The notes beneath the pieces were generated by a model, which saw only the letters and a program-made list of their open reading frames with translations, had not been told where the DNA came from and searched no databases. Shown here piece by piece: positions 28,301 through 42,496 of a stretch of 64,000 nucleotides of DNA (its first letter is position 1; each line of letters opens with the position of its first letter). The stretch is from Doris montereyensis. Lineage: Eukaryota > Mollusca > Gastropoda > Nudibranchia > Dorididae. The stretch spans positions 101,001 to 165,000 of the forward strand of contig JAXRKP010000543.1 of the NCBI GenBank assembly GCA_037039925.1. The letters run 5' to 3'. The position numbers and the translations under genes are program-made.

Positions 28301-31300
28301 AAGTAAGGAAGCAGTACTTAGCCATCACACACCAAGTACTCATGAAAGTAAGGAAATAGTACCTAGCCATCACACACCAACTACTCATGAAAGTAAGGAA
28401 ATAGTACCTAGCCATCACACACCAACTACTCATGAAAGTAAGGAAGAAGTACCTAGCCATCACACACCAACTACTCATGAAAGTAAGGAAGCAGTACCTA
28501 GCCATCACACACACACCAACTACTCATGAAAGTAAGGAAGTAGTACTTAGCCATCACACACCAACTACTCATGAAAGTAAGGCAGCAGTACCTAGCCATC
28601 ACACACACACACCAACTATTCATGAAAGTAAGGAATTAGTACTTAGCCATCACACACCAACTACTCATGAAAGTAAGGAATTAGTACCTAGCCATCACAC
28701 ACCAACTACTCATAAAAGTAAGGAAGCAGTACTTAGCCATCACACACCAACTACTCATGAAAGTAAGGAAGTAGTACTTAGCCATCACACACCAACTACT
28801 CATGAAAGTAAGGAAGCAGTACCTAGCAATCACACACACACCAACTACTCATGAAAGTAAGGAGGCAGTACATAACCATCACACACCAAGTACTCATGAA
28901 AGTAAGGAAGCAGTGCCTAGCCATCACACACCAACTACTCATGAAAGTAAGGAAGCAGTACTTAGCCATCACACAACAACTACTCGTGAAAGTAAGGAAA
29001 TAGTACCTAGCCATCACACACCAACTACTCATGAAAGTAAGGAAGCAGTACCTAGTCATCACACACACACACCAACTACTCATGAAAGTAAGGAAGCAGT
29101 ACTTAGCCATCACACAAACTATTCATGAAAGTAAGGAAATAGTACTTAGCCATCACACACCAACTACTCATGAAAGTAAGGAAATAGTACCTAGCCATCA
29201 CACACCAACTACTCATCAAAGTAAGGAAGCAGTACCTAGCCATCACACACCAACTACTCATGAAAGTAAGGAAATAGTACTTAGCCATCACACAGCAACT
29301 ACTCATGAAAGTAAGGAAATAATACCTAGTCATCACACACCAACTACTCATGAAAGTAAGGAAATAGTACATAGCCATCATACACCAACTATTCATGAAA
29401 GTAAGGAAGCAGTACCTAGCCATCACACACACACCAACTACTCATGAAAGTAAGGAAGTAGTACCTAGCAATCACACACCAACTACTCGTGAAAGTAAGG
29501 AAATAGTACTTAGCCATCACACACCAACTACTCATGAAAGTAAGGAAGCAGTACCTAGCCATCACACACATACACCAACTACTCATGAAAGTAAGGAAGC
29601 AGTACTTAGCCATCACACAACAACTACTCGTGAAAGTAAGGAAATAGTACCTAGCCATCACACACCAACTACTCATGAAAGTAAGGAAGCAGTACCTAGC
29701 CATCACACACACACACACACCAACTACTCATGAAAGTAAGGAAGCAGTACTTAGCCATCACACACCAACTACTCACGAAAGTAAGGAAATAGTACCTAGC
29801 CATCACACACCAACTACTCATGAAAGTAAGGAAATAGTACCTAGCCATCATACACCAACTACTCATGAAAGTAAGGAAGCAGTACCTAGCCATCACACAC
29901 ACACCAACTACTCATGAAAGTAAGGAAGTAGTACTTAGCCATCACACACCAACTACTCATGAAAGTAAGGAAGCAGTACCTAGCCATCACACACATACAC
30001 CAACTACTCATGAAAGTAAGGAATTAGTACTTAGCCATCACACACCAACTACTCATGAAAGTAAGGAATTAGTACTTAGCCATCACACTTCAACTACTCA
30101 TGAAAGTAAGGAATTAGTACTCAGTCATCACACACCAACTACTCATGAAAGTAAGGAAGTAGTACTTAGCCATCACACACCATCTACTCATGAAATTAAG
30201 GAAGTAGTACCTAGCCATCACACACCAACTACTCATGAAAGTAAGGAAGCAGTACCTAGCCATCACACACACACCAACTACTCACGAAATTAAGGAAGTA
30301 GTACTTAGCCATCATACACCAACCACTCATGAAATTAAGGAAATAGTACCTAGCCATCACACATCAACTATTCATGAAAGTAAGGAAGCAGTACCTAGCA
30401 ATCACACAGCAACTACTCATGAAAGTAAGGAGGCAGTACCTAGCCATCACACACACACAAACTACTCATGAAAGTAAGGAAGTAGTACTTAGCCATCACA
30501 CACCAACTACTCATGAAAGTAAGGAAGCAGTACCTAGCCATCACACACCAACTACTCATGAAAGTAAGGAATTAGTACTTAGCCATCACACACCAACTAC
30601 TCATGAAAGTAAGGAATTAGTACCTAGCCATCACACACCAACTACTCATAAAAGTAAGTAAGCAGTACTTAGCCATCACACACCAACTACTCATGAAAGT
30701 AAGGAAGTAGTACTTAGCCATCACACACCAACTACTCATGAAAGTAAGGAAATAGTACTTAGCCATCACACACACGAAATACTCATAGAAGTAAGGAAGC
30801 ATTACCTAACCATCACACACCAACTACTCGTGAAAGTAAGGAAGTAGTACTTAGCCATCACACACCAACTACTCATGAAAGTAAGGAAGTAGTACGTAGC
30901 CATCACACACCAACTACTCATGAAAGTAAGGAAGCGGTACCTAGCCATCACACACCAACTACTCATAAAAGTAAGTAAGCAGTACTTAGCCATCACACAC
31001 CAACTACTCATGAAAGTAAGGAAGTAGTACTTAGCCATCACACACCAACTACTCATGAAAGTAAGGAAGCAGTACCTAGCAATCACACATACACCAACTA
31101 CTCATGAAAGTAAGGAAGCAGTACCTAACCATCACACACCAAGTACTCATGAAAGTAAGGAAGCAGTACCTAGCCATCACACACCAACTACTCATGAAAG
31201 TAAGGAAGCAGTACCTAGCCATCACACACACACACACACCAACTACTCATGAAAGTAAGGAAGCAGTACTTAGCCATCACACAAACTATTCATGAAAGTA

Positions 31301-34300
31301 AGGAAATAGTACCCAGCCATCACACACCAACTACTCATGAAAGTAAGGAAGCAGTACCTAGCCATCACACACCAACTACTCATGAAAGTAAGGAAATAGT
31401 ACCTAGCCATCACACACCAACTACTCATGAAAGTAAGGAAGCAGTACCTAGCCATCACACATACACCAACTACTCATGAAAGTAAGGAAGCAGTACCTAG
31501 CCATCACACACACACACACACCAACTACTCATGAAAGTAAGGAAGCAGTACTTAGCCATCACACAAACTATTCATGAAAGTAAGGAAATAGTACCTAGCC
31601 ATCACACACCAACTACTCATGAAAGTAAGGAAGCAGTACCTAGCCATCACACACCAACTACTCATGAAAGTAAGGAAATAGTACCTAGCCATCACACACC
31701 AACTACTCATGAAAGTAAGGAAGCAGTACCTAGCCATCACACATACACCAACTACTCATGAAAGTAAGGAAATAGTATATAGCCATCACACACCAACTAC
31801 TCATGAAAGTAAGGAAATAGTATATAGCCATCACACACCAACTACTCATGAAAGTAAGGAAGCAGTACCTAGCCATCACACACACACACCAACTACTCAT
31901 GAAAGTAAGGAAGCAGTACTTAGCCATCACACACCAACTACTCACGAAAGTAAGGAAATAGTACCTAGCCATCACACACGAACTACTCATGAAAGTAAGG
32001 AAATAGTACCTAGCCATCACACACCAACTACTCATGAAAGTAAGGAAGCAGTACCTAGCCATCACACACACACCAACTACTCATGAAAGTAAGGAAGTAG
32101 TACTTAGCCATCACACACCAACTACTCATGAAAGTAAGGAAGCAGTACCTAGCCATCACACACACACACCAACTATTCATGAAAGTAAGGAATTAGTACT
32201 TAGCCATCACACACCAACTACTCATGAAAGTAAGGAATTAGTACTTAGCCATCACACTCCAACTACTCATGAAAGTAAGGAATTAGTACTCAGTCATCAC
32301 ACACCAACTACTCATGAAAGTAAGGAAGTAGTACTTAGCCATCACACACCAACTACTCATGAAATTAAGGAAGTAGTACCTAGCCATCACACACCAACTA
32401 CTCATGAAAGTAAGGAAGCAGTACCTAGCCATCACACACACACCAACTACTCATGAAATTAAGGAAGTAGTACTTAGCCATCATACACCAACTACTCATG
32501 AAATTAAGGAAATAGTAGCTAGCCATCACACATCAACTATTCATGAAAGTAAGGAAGCAGTACCTAGCCATCACACACCAACTGGTCATGAAAGTAAGGA
32601 AGCAGTACCTAGCCATCACACACCAACTACTCATGAAAGTAAGGAAACAGTACCTAGCCATCACACACCAACTACTCATGAAAGTAAGGAAGCAGTACCT
32701 AGCAATCACACACACACCAACTACTCATGAAAGTAAGGAATTAGTACTTAGCCATCACACACCAACTACTCATGAAAGTAAGGAATTATTACCTTGCCAT
32801 CACACACCAACTACTCATGAAAGTAAGGAATTAGTACTTAGCCATCACACAAACTACTCATGAAAGTAAGGAAGCAGTACCTAGCCATCACACACCAACT
32901 ATTCATGAAAGTAAGGAAATAGTACTTAGCCATGACACACACACGAAATACTCATGGAAGTAAGGAAGCAGTACCTAACCATCACACACCAACTACTCAT
33001 GAAAGTAAGGAAGTAGTACTTAGCCATCACACACCAACTACTCATAAAAAGTAAGGAAATAGTACTTACCCATCACACACCAACTCCTCATGAAAGTAAC
33101 GAAGCAGTACCTAGCCATCACACACCAACTACTCATGAAATTAAGGAAGCAGTACCTAGCCATCACACACCAAGTACTCATGAAAGTAAGGAAGCAGTAC
33201 TTGGCCATCACACACCAACTACTCATGAAAGTAAGGAAATAGTACCTAACCATCACACACCAACTATTCATGAAAGTAAGGAAGCAGTCCCTAGCCATCA
33301 CACACCAACTACTCATGAAAGTTAGGAAGCAGTCCCTAGCCATCACACACACACCAACTACTCATGAAAGTAAGAAAGCAGTACTTAGCCATCACACAAA
33401 CTATTCATGAAAGTAAGGAAATAGTACCTAGACATCACACACCAACTTCTCATGAAAGTAAGGAAGCAGTACCTAGCCATCACACACCAACTACTCATGA
33501 AAGTAAGGAAATAGTACTTAGCCATCACACACCAAATACTCATGAAAGTAAGGAAGCTTAGCCATCACACACCAACTACTCATGAAAGTAAGGAAGCAGT
33601 ACCAACTACTCATGAAAGTAATGAAGCAGTACTTAACCATCACACACCAACTACTCATGAAAGTAATGAAGCAGTACTTAACCATCACACACCAACTACT
33701 CATGAAAGTAGGGAAATAGTACCTAGCCATCACACACCAACTACTCATGAAAGTAAGGAAGCAGTACCTAGCCATCATCACACACCAACTACTCATGAAA
33801 GTAAGGAAGCAGACCTAGCCATCACACACACACCAACTACTCATGAAAGTAAGGAAGTAGTACTTAGCCATCACACACCAACTACTCATGAAAGTAAGGA
33901 AGCAGTACCTAGCCATCACACACACACACACACACCAACTACTCATGAAAGTAAGGAATAAGTACTTAGCCATCACACACCAACTACTCATGAAAGTAAG
34001 GAATTAGTACTTAGCCATCACACACCAATTACTCATGAATGTAAGGAATTAGTACTCAGCAATCACACACCAACTACTCATGAAAGTAAGAAGTAGTACT
34101 TAGCCATCACACACCAACTACTCATGAAATTTAGGAAGTAGTACCTAGCCATCACACACCAACTACTCATGAAAGTAAGGAAGCAGTACCTAGCCATCAC
34201 ACACACACCAACTATTCATGAAAGTAAGGAAGCAGTACCTAGCCATCACACACCAACTACTCATGAAAGTAAGGAAGCAGTACCTAGCCATCACACACCA

Positions 34301-35758
34301 ATTACTCATGAAAGTAAGGAAGTAGTACCTAACCATCACACACACACCAACTACTCTTGAAGGTAAGGAAGTAGTACCTAACAATTACACACACACCAAC
34401 TACTCATGACAGTAAGGAAGCAGTACCTAGCCATCACACACCAACTACTCATGAAAGTAAGGAAGTAGTACTTAGCCATCACACACCAACTGCTCATGAA
34501 AGTAAGGAAGCAGTACCTAGCCATCACACACCAACTACTCATGAAAGTAAGGAAGTAGTACCTAACCATCACACACACACCAACTACTCATGAAAGTAAG
34601 GAAAAAGTACCTAGCCATCACACACCAACTACTCATGAAAGTAAGGAAGTAGTACCTAACCATCACACACACACCAACTACTCATGAAAGTAAAGAAGTA
34701 GTACCTAGCCATCACACACCAACTACTCACGAAAGTAAGGAAGCAGTACCTAGCCATCACACACACACCAACTACTCATGAAAGTAAGGAAGCAGTACTT
34801 AGCCATCACACACCAACTACTCATGAAAGTAAGGAAATAGTACCTAGCCATCACACACCAACTACTCATGAAAGTATGGAAATAGTACCTAGCCATCACA
34901 CACCAACTACTCATGAAAGTAAGGAAATAGTACCCAGCCATCACACACCAACTACTCATGAAAGTAAGGAAGCAGTACCTAGCCATCACACACCAACTAC
35001 TCATGAAAGTAAGGAAGCAGTACCCAGCCATCACACACACACCAACTACTCATGAAAGTAAGGAAGCAGTACTTAGCCATCACACACCAACTACTCATGA
35101 AAGTAAGGAAATAGTACCTGGCCATCACACACCAACTACTCAAGAAAGTAAGGAAATAGTACCTAGCCATCACACACCAACTACTCATGAAAGTAAGGAA
35201 ATAGTACCTGGCCATCACACACCAACTACTCAAGAAAGTAAGGAAATAGTACCTAGCCATCACACACCAACTACTCATGAAAGTAAGGAAATAGTACCTA
35301 GCCATCACACACCAACTACTCAAGAAAGTAAGGAAATAGTACCTAGCCATCACACACCAACTACTCATGAAAGTAAGGAAGCAGTACCTAGCCATCACAC
35401 ACCAACTACTCATGAAAGTAAAGGAAGCAGTAGCTAGCCATCACACACACACCAACTACTCATGAAAGTAAGGAAGTAGTACTTAGCCATCACACACCAA
35501 CTACTCATGAAAGTAAGGAAGCAGTACCTAGCCATCACACACACACACCAACTACTCATGAAAGTAAGGAATTAGTACTTAGCCATCACACACCAACTAC
35601 TCATGAAAGTAAGGAATTAGTACTTAGCCATCACACACCAACTACTCATGAAAGTAAGGAATTAGTACTCAGCCATCACACACCAACTACTAATGAAAGT
35701 AAGGAAGTAGTACTTAGCCATCACACACCAACTTCTCATGAAATTAAGGAAGTAGTAC

Positions 35759-36330
35759 CTAGCCATCACACACACACCAACTACTCATGAAAGTAAGGAA
35801 GCAGTACTTAGCCATCACACACCAACTACTCATGAAAGTAAGGAAATAGTACCTAGCCATCACACACCAACTACTCATGAAAGTATGGAAATAGTACCTA
35901 GCCATCACACACCAACTACTCATGAAAGTAAGGAAGCAGTACCTAGCCATCACACACCAACTACTCATGAAAGTAAGGAAATAGTACCTAGCCATCACAC
36001 ACCAACTACTCATGAAAGTAAGGAAGCAGTACCTAGCCATCACACACACACCAACTACTCATGAAAGTAAGGAAGCAGTACTTAGCCATCACACACCAAC
36101 TACTCATGAAAGTAAGGAAATAGTACCTAGCCATCACACACCAACTACTCATGAAAGTATGGAAATAGTACCTAGCCATCACACACCAACTACTCATGAA
36201 AGTAAGGAAGCAGTACCTAGCCATCACACACCAACTACTCATGAAAGTAAGGAAATAGTACCTAGCCATCACACACCAACTACTCATGAAAGTAAGGAAG
36301 CAGTACCTAGCCATCACACACACACCAACT
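35759..36330. repeat. 274-bp higher-order repeat in satellite B
   Basis: A six-unit block (five 45-bp units plus one 49-bp unit, 274 bp) is present twice in tandem starting near 35759 and 36033, including a distinctive unit with AAAGTATGGAAATAG. Similar blocks occur near 34750 and 37466. Confidence 0.8.
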
Positions 36331-38852
36331 ACTCATGAAAGTAAGGAAGCAGTACTTAGCCATCACACACCCACTACTCATGAAAGTAAGGAAATAGTAC
36401 CTGGCCATCACACACCAACTACTCAAGAAAGTAAGGAAATAGTACCTGGCCATCACACACCAACTACTCAAGAAAGTAAGGAAATAGTACCTAGCCATCA
36501 CACACCAACTACTCATGAAAGTAAGGAAATAGTACCTAGCCATCACACACCAACTACTCAAGAAAGTAAGGAAATAGTACCTAGCCATCACACACCAACT
36601 ACTCATGAAAGTAAGGAAGCAGTACCTAGCCATCACACACCAACTACTCATGAAAGTAAGGAAGCAGTACCTAGCCATCACACACACACCAACTACTCAT
36701 GAAAGTAAGGAAGTAGTACTTAGCCATCACACACCAACTACTCATGAAAGTAAGGAAGCAGTACCTAGCCATCACACACACACACACCAACTACTCATGA
36801 AAGTAAGGAATTAGTACTTAGCCATCACACACCAACTACTCATGAAAGTAAGGAATTAGTACTCAGCCATCACACACCAACTACTCATGAAAGTAAGGAA
36901 GTAGTACTTAGCCATCACACACCAACTACTCATGAAATTAAGGAAGTAGTACCTAGCCATCACACACCAACTACTCATGAAAGTAAGGAAGCAGTACCTA
37001 GCCATCACACACCAACTACTCATGAAAGTAAGGAAGTAGTACCTAACCATCACACACACACCAACTACTCTTGAAGGTAAGGAAGTAGTACCTAACCATC
37101 ACACACACACCAACTACTCATGACAGTAAGAAAGCAGTACCTAGCCATCACACACCAACTACTCATGAAAGTAAGGAAGTAGTACTTAGCCATCACACAC
37201 CAACTGCTCATGAAAGTAAGGAAGCAGTACCTAGCCATCACACACACCAACTACTCATGAAAGTAAGGAAGTAGTACCTAACCATCACACACACAGCAAC
37301 TACTCATGAAAGTAAGGAAAAAGTACCTAGCCATCACACACCAACTACTCATGAAAGTAAGGAAGTAGTACCTAACCATCACACACACACCAACTACTCA
37401 TGAAAGTAAAGAAGTAGTACCTAGCCATCACACACCAACTACTCACGAAAGTAAGGAAGCAGTACCTAGCCATCACACACACACCAACTACTCATGAAAG
37501 TAAGGAAGCAGTACTTAGCCATCACACACCAACTACTCATGAAAGTAAGGAAATAGTACCTAGCCATCACACACCAACTACTCATGAAAGTAAGGAAATA
37601 GTACCTAGCCATCACACACCAACTACTCATGAAAGTAAGGAAGCAGTACCTAGCCATCACACACCAACTACTCATGAAAGTAAGGAAATAGTACCTAGTC
37701 ATCACACACCAACTACTCATGAAAGTAAGGAAGCAGTACCTAGCCATCACACACACACCAACTACTCATGAAAGTAAGGAAGCAGTACTTAGCCATCACA
37801 CACCAACTACTCATGAAAGTAAGGAAATAGTACCTGGCCATCACACACCAACTACTCATGAAAGTAAGGAAATAGTACCTAGCTATCACACAGCAACTAC
37901 TCATGAAAGTAAGGAAGCAGTACCTAGCCATCACACACACACACCAACTACTCATGAAAGTAAGGAAGTAGTACCTAGCAATCACACACCAACTACTCAT
38001 GAAAGTAAAGAAGTAGTACTTAGCCATCACACACCAACTACTCATGAAAGTAAGGAAGTAGTACCTAGCCATCACACACACACCAACTACTCATGAAAGT
38101 AAGGAAGCAGTACCTAGCCATCACACACCAACTACTCATGAAAGTAAGGAAATAGTACTTAGCCATCACACACCAACTACTCATGAAAGTAAGGAAGTAG
38201 TACCTAGCAATCACACACCAACTACTCATGAAAGTAAGGAAGTAGTACCTAGCAATCAAACACCAACTACTCATGAAAGTAAGGAAGTAGTACCTAGCAA
38301 TCACACACCAACTACTCATGAAAGTAAGGAAGTAGTACCTAGCAATCACACACCAACTACTCATGAAAGTAAGGAAGTAGTACTTAGCCATCACACACCA
38401 ACTACTCATGAAAGTAAGGAAGTAGTACTTAACCATCACACACCAACTACTCATGAAAGTAAGGAAGCAGTACCTAGCAATCACACACACCAACTACTCA
38501 TGAAAGTAAGGAAGCAGTGCCTAGCCATCACACACCAACTACTCGTGAAAGTAAGGAAGCAGTACCTAGCCATCACACACCTACTACTCATGACAGTAAG
38601 AAAGCAGTACCTAGCCATCACACACCAACTACTCATGAAAGTAAGGAAGTGGTACCTTGCCATCACACACCAAGTACTCGTGAAAGTAAGGAAGTAGTAC
38701 CTAGCCATCACACACCAACTACTCATGAAATTGAGGAATTAGTACCAAGCCACCACACACCAACTTCTCATGAAAGTAAGGAATTAGTACCTAGCCATCA
38801 CACACCAACTACTCATGAAAGTAAGGAAGCAGTACCTAGCCATCACACACAC

Positions 38853-40586
38853 ACCAACTAGTCATGAAAGTAAGGAAGCAGTACCTTGCCATTACACACC
38901 AACTACTCATGAAAGTAAGGAAGTAGTACCTAGCCATCACACACCAACTACTCATGAAAGGAAGGAAGTAGTACCTAGCCATCACACACCAACTACTCAT
39001 GAAAGTAAGGAAGCAGTACCTAGCCATCACACACACCAACTACTCATGAAAGTAAGGAAGCACTACCTAGCCATCACACACCAACTACTCATGAAAGTAA
39101 GGAAACAGTACCTAGCCATAACACACACACCAACTACTCATGAAAGTAAGGAAGTAGTACCTAGCCATCACACACCAACTACTCATGAAAGTAAGGAAGC
39201 AGTACCTAGCCATCACACACCAACTACTCATGAAAGTAAGGAAGCAGTACCTAGCAATCACACACCAACTACTCATGAAAGTAAGGAAGCAGTACTCTAG
39301 TCATCACACACCAACTACTCATGAAAGTAAGGAAGCAGTACCTAGCCAGAACATACAACAAATACTCATGGGGTAAGGAAGTAGTACCTAGCCATCACAC
39401 ACCAACTACTCATGAAAGTAAGGAAGTAGTACCTAGCCATCACACACCAACTACTCATGAAAGTAAGGAAGTATAACCTAGCAATCACACACACCAACTA
39501 CTCATGAAAGTAAGCAAGCAGTACCTAGCCATCACACACCAACAACTCGTGAAAGTAAGGAAGTAGTATCTAGCCATCACACACCAACTACTCATGAAAG
39601 TAAGGAAGTAGTACCTAGCCATCACACACCAACTACTCATGAAAGTAAGGACGTAGTACCTAGCCATCACACACCAACAACTCATGAAAGTAAGGAAGCA
39701 GTACCTAGCCATCACACACACCAACTAGTCATGAAAGTAAGGAAGCAGTACCTTGCCATTACACACCAACTACTCATGAAAGTAAGGAAGTAGTACCTAG
39801 CCATCACACACCAACTACTCATGAAAGTAAGGAAGTAGTACCTAGCCATCACACACCAACTACTCATGAAAGTAAGGAAGCAGTACCTAGCCATCACACA
39901 CACCAACTACTCATGAAAGCAAGGAAGCACTACCTAGCCATCACACACCAACTACTCATGAAAGTAAGGAAACAGTACCTAGCCATAACACACACACCAA
40001 CTACTCATGAAAGTAAGGAAGTAGTACCTAGCCATCACACACCAACTACTCATGAAAGTAAGGAAGCAGTACCTAGCCATCACACACCAACTACTCATGA
40101 AAGTAAGGAAGCAGTACCTAGCAATCACACACCAACTACTCATGAAAGTAAGGAAGCAGTACCTAGTCATCACACACCAACTACTCATGAAAGTAAGGAA
40201 GCAGTACCTAGCCAGAACATACAACAAATACTCATGGGGTAAGGAAGTAGTACCTAGCCATCACACACCAACTACTCATGAAAGTAAGGAAGTAGTACCT
40301 AGCCATCACACACCAACTACTCATGAAAGTAAGGAAGTATAACCTAGCAATCACACACACCAACTACTCATGAAAGTAAGGAAGCAGTACCTAGCCATCA
40401 CACACCAACAACTCGTGAAAGTAAGGAAGTAGTATCTAGCCATCACACACCAACTACTCATGAAAGTAAGGAAGTAGTACCTAGCCATCACACACCAACT
40501 ACTCATGAAAGTAAGGACGTAGTACCTAGCCATCACACACCAACAACTCATGAAAGTAAGGAAGTAGTACCTAGCCATCACACACA
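38853..40586. repeat. 867-bp tandem duplication in satellite B
   Basis: Rare units repeat at a constant offset: CTAGTCATGAAAG at about 38857 and 39724, GCCAGAACATACAACAAATA at 39345 and 40211, and GTATAACCTAGCAATC at about 39471 and 40337. This marks two copies of a roughly 19-unit block. Confidence 0.85.
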
Positions 40587-40805
40587 CCAAATACTCATGA
40601 AAGTAAGGAAGTAGTACCTAGCTATCACACACACCAACTACTCATGAAAGTAAGGAAGCAGTACCTAGCCATCACACACCAACTACTCAGGAAAGAAAGG
40701 AAGCAGTACCTAGCCATCACACACCAACTACTCATGAAAGTAAGGAAGTAGTACCTAGCTATCACACACCAACTACTCATGAAAGTAAGGAAGCTGTACA
40801 TAGCA

Positions 40806-40894
40806 ACCACAGCGCACACCAGTCAATTGCCCACAGAGACATAATAACAACAACAACAGTAATAATAATAGCAAGAAAGCAAAGGGGGTATTAC
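40806..40894. other. Intron 4 edge next to the exon 4 donor
   Basis: The short stretch between satellite B and the splice donor contains an AACAACAACAGTAATAATAA simple repeat. Its translation accounts for a run of leucines on the minus strand that is intron, not protein. Confidence 0.6.
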
Positions 40895-41054
40895 CTGCAG
40901 CAATGGCCCCCACAAGGGGCATGAGAGTGACTTGGAAGGCATTCCAAGCACCAATGATCAAAGCCACGCCCAGGGCTCTCTCTGGATGTACGCACTGTCC
41001 ATCATGTAGAGACTGCTCTTCTTCACCTGGTTTCATGACAACATCAACCAAATG
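40895..41054 (-). CDS. ALDH3 exon 4 (LGVALIIGAWN, start of the NAD-binding core)
   Basis: The exon is 160 bp, starts in phase 0 after the acceptor GATTTGTAG|CAT and ends with one base of a Gly codon at GCTGCAG|GTAATA. It encodes HLVDVVMKPGEEEQSLHDGQ, then CVHPERALGVALIIGAWN, then AFQVTLMPLVGAIAA. ALDH3 members usually read (E)PLGVxLIIGAWNYPFxLTLxPLVGAIAAGN here. The Asn of GAWN corresponds to the oxyanion-hole Asn of the family and is kept. The usual WNYPF is WNAF, one residue short, an in-frame 3-nt difference near the active-site tunnel. Frame is otherwise open. The donor lies about 90 bp from the edge of the 45-bp satellite. Confidence 0.9.
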
Positions 41055-41385
41055 CTACAAATCAGGCAAAATTAGTGAATATTGCTCATGGCTTAAACCC
41101 AGGTACAATTAATATTCTCTCTCTTATCCCTGTCTCTCTACCTCCCTGTGTGTGTGTCTGTCTCACTGTCTGCAAAGATACTATCAATTAGTAACAGTAC
41201 ACAGAGGGGAAAGGTTTTTTTTCATATTTGAATAAAGATCTATAATATGTAGATCAACTGTGTCACCGGATCTAATAAACATAAGTTCAAGGTTGACTTT
41301 ATAAGTAATTCAAAGTGATGATGTGAATTTGTATGTGCTTTTGTGCACAGAAATTATTTTGGATTATACAAGGCAGCAAGCAAGA
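41055..41385. other. Intron 3 sequence, no gene seen
   Basis: The stretch starts with the acceptor side of exon 4 and continues with a CT/TG-rich patch (41116-41172) and AT-rich sequence. I see no coding or repeat structure beyond that. Confidence 0.5.
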
Positions 41386-42330
41386 GACACCAACATGTGC
41401 TTCCCACATCAAACAATATTCCCCACTTCCCTTCATAACACCAACATATGCTTCCCACATCAAACAATATTCCCACTTCCCTTCATAACACCAACATATG
41501 CTTCCCACATCAAACAATATTCCCCACTTCCCTTCATAACACCAACGTGTGCTTCCCACATCAAACAATATTCCCCACTTCCCTTCATAACACCAACGTG
41601 TGCTTCCCACATCAAACAATATTCCCCACTTCCCTTCATAACACCAACGTATGCTTCCCACATCAAACAATATTCCCCACTTCCCCTTCATAACACCAAC
41701 ATATGCTTCCCACATCAAACAATATTCCCCACTTCCTTCATAACACCAACATATGCTTCCCACATCAAACAATATTCCCACTTCCCTTCATAACACCAAC
41801 ATATGCTTCCCACATCAAACAATATTCCCCACTTCCCTTCATAACACCAACATATGCTTCATCAAACAATACACTTCCTTCAAACAAATATTCCCACATC
41901 AAACCATTCCCCTTCCCTTCATAACACCAACGTGTGCTTCCCACATCAAACAACATTCCCCATTTCCTTCATAACACCAACATATGCTTCCCACATCAAA
42001 CAATATTCCCCACTTCCTTCATAACACCAACATATGCTTCCCACATCAAACAATATTCCCACTTCCCTTCATAACACCAACATATGTGCTTCCCACATCA
42101 AACAATATTCCCCCACTTCCCTTCATAACACCAACATATGCTTCCCACATCAAACAATATTCCCCACTTCCCTTCATAACACCAACATATGCTTCCCACA
42201 TCAAACAATATTCCCCACTTCCCTTCATAACACCAACGTGCGCTTCCAACATCAAACAATATTCCCCACTTCCCTTCATAACACCAACATATGCTTCCCA
42301 CATCAAACAATATTCCCCATTTCCCTTCAT
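41386..42330. repeat. 50/51-bp tandem array, about 18 copies
   Basis: Units read CTTCCCACATCAAACAATAT, TCCCCACTTCCCTTCATAAC and ACCAACATATG, 51 bp, with 50-bp variants lacking one C. One damaged stretch lies at 41860-41915. Open frames of a 17-residue pattern on both strands are shadows of the repeat. Confidence 0.96.
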
Positions 42331-42496
42331 GTCCATTCATCAAGTTTTCCATCTACTGTTGTTTTTTTTTGTAGGTGCATGTATCTGTATAATGATTTAA
42401 ATCTCTATTCCATACATTCCACTACTGCTATTTACTTTTATTCTACTAAATGACAAGGAAAATTTGAAATCTACTCGCGGTTCTTTTTTTTATATC

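Larger units (their letters stand above)
25505..40805. repeat. Satellite B, main segment (45/49-bp units, about 330 units)
   Basis: This is the same unit as at 20201-21934 and resumes with GTAGTACTTAGCC right after the LINE. Variants include CTTAGCC for CCTAGCC, AAATAGT, GAAGCAGT, GAATTAGT and GAAGTAGT. CA-expanded units come every few units and force a THTNYS-stop on the plus strand, so no frame runs longer than about 165 codons. Higher-order duplications are visible (see separate entries). The array ends about 90 bp from ALDH3 exon 4. Confidence 0.97.

Noticed and set aside
20201..40805. HHTPTTHESKEAVPS-type and MSSWCVMARYCFLTF-type frames on opposite strands
   Set aside because: Both strands are open only because the unit is 45 bp; CA-expanded units break the frame every few units. 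These are shadows of satellite B.
40773..41051. The 92-codon minus-strand frame read as one protein with a poly-Leu tail
   Set aside because: The ALDH3 part ends at a good GT donor (40894-40893); the poly-Leu part is an intronic AAC/AAT repeat.
41323..42453. Overlapping 130-160-codon frames rich in Pro/Thr/His/Ser or Gly/Tyr/Trp
   Set aside because: They are translations of the 50/51-bp array on both strands.
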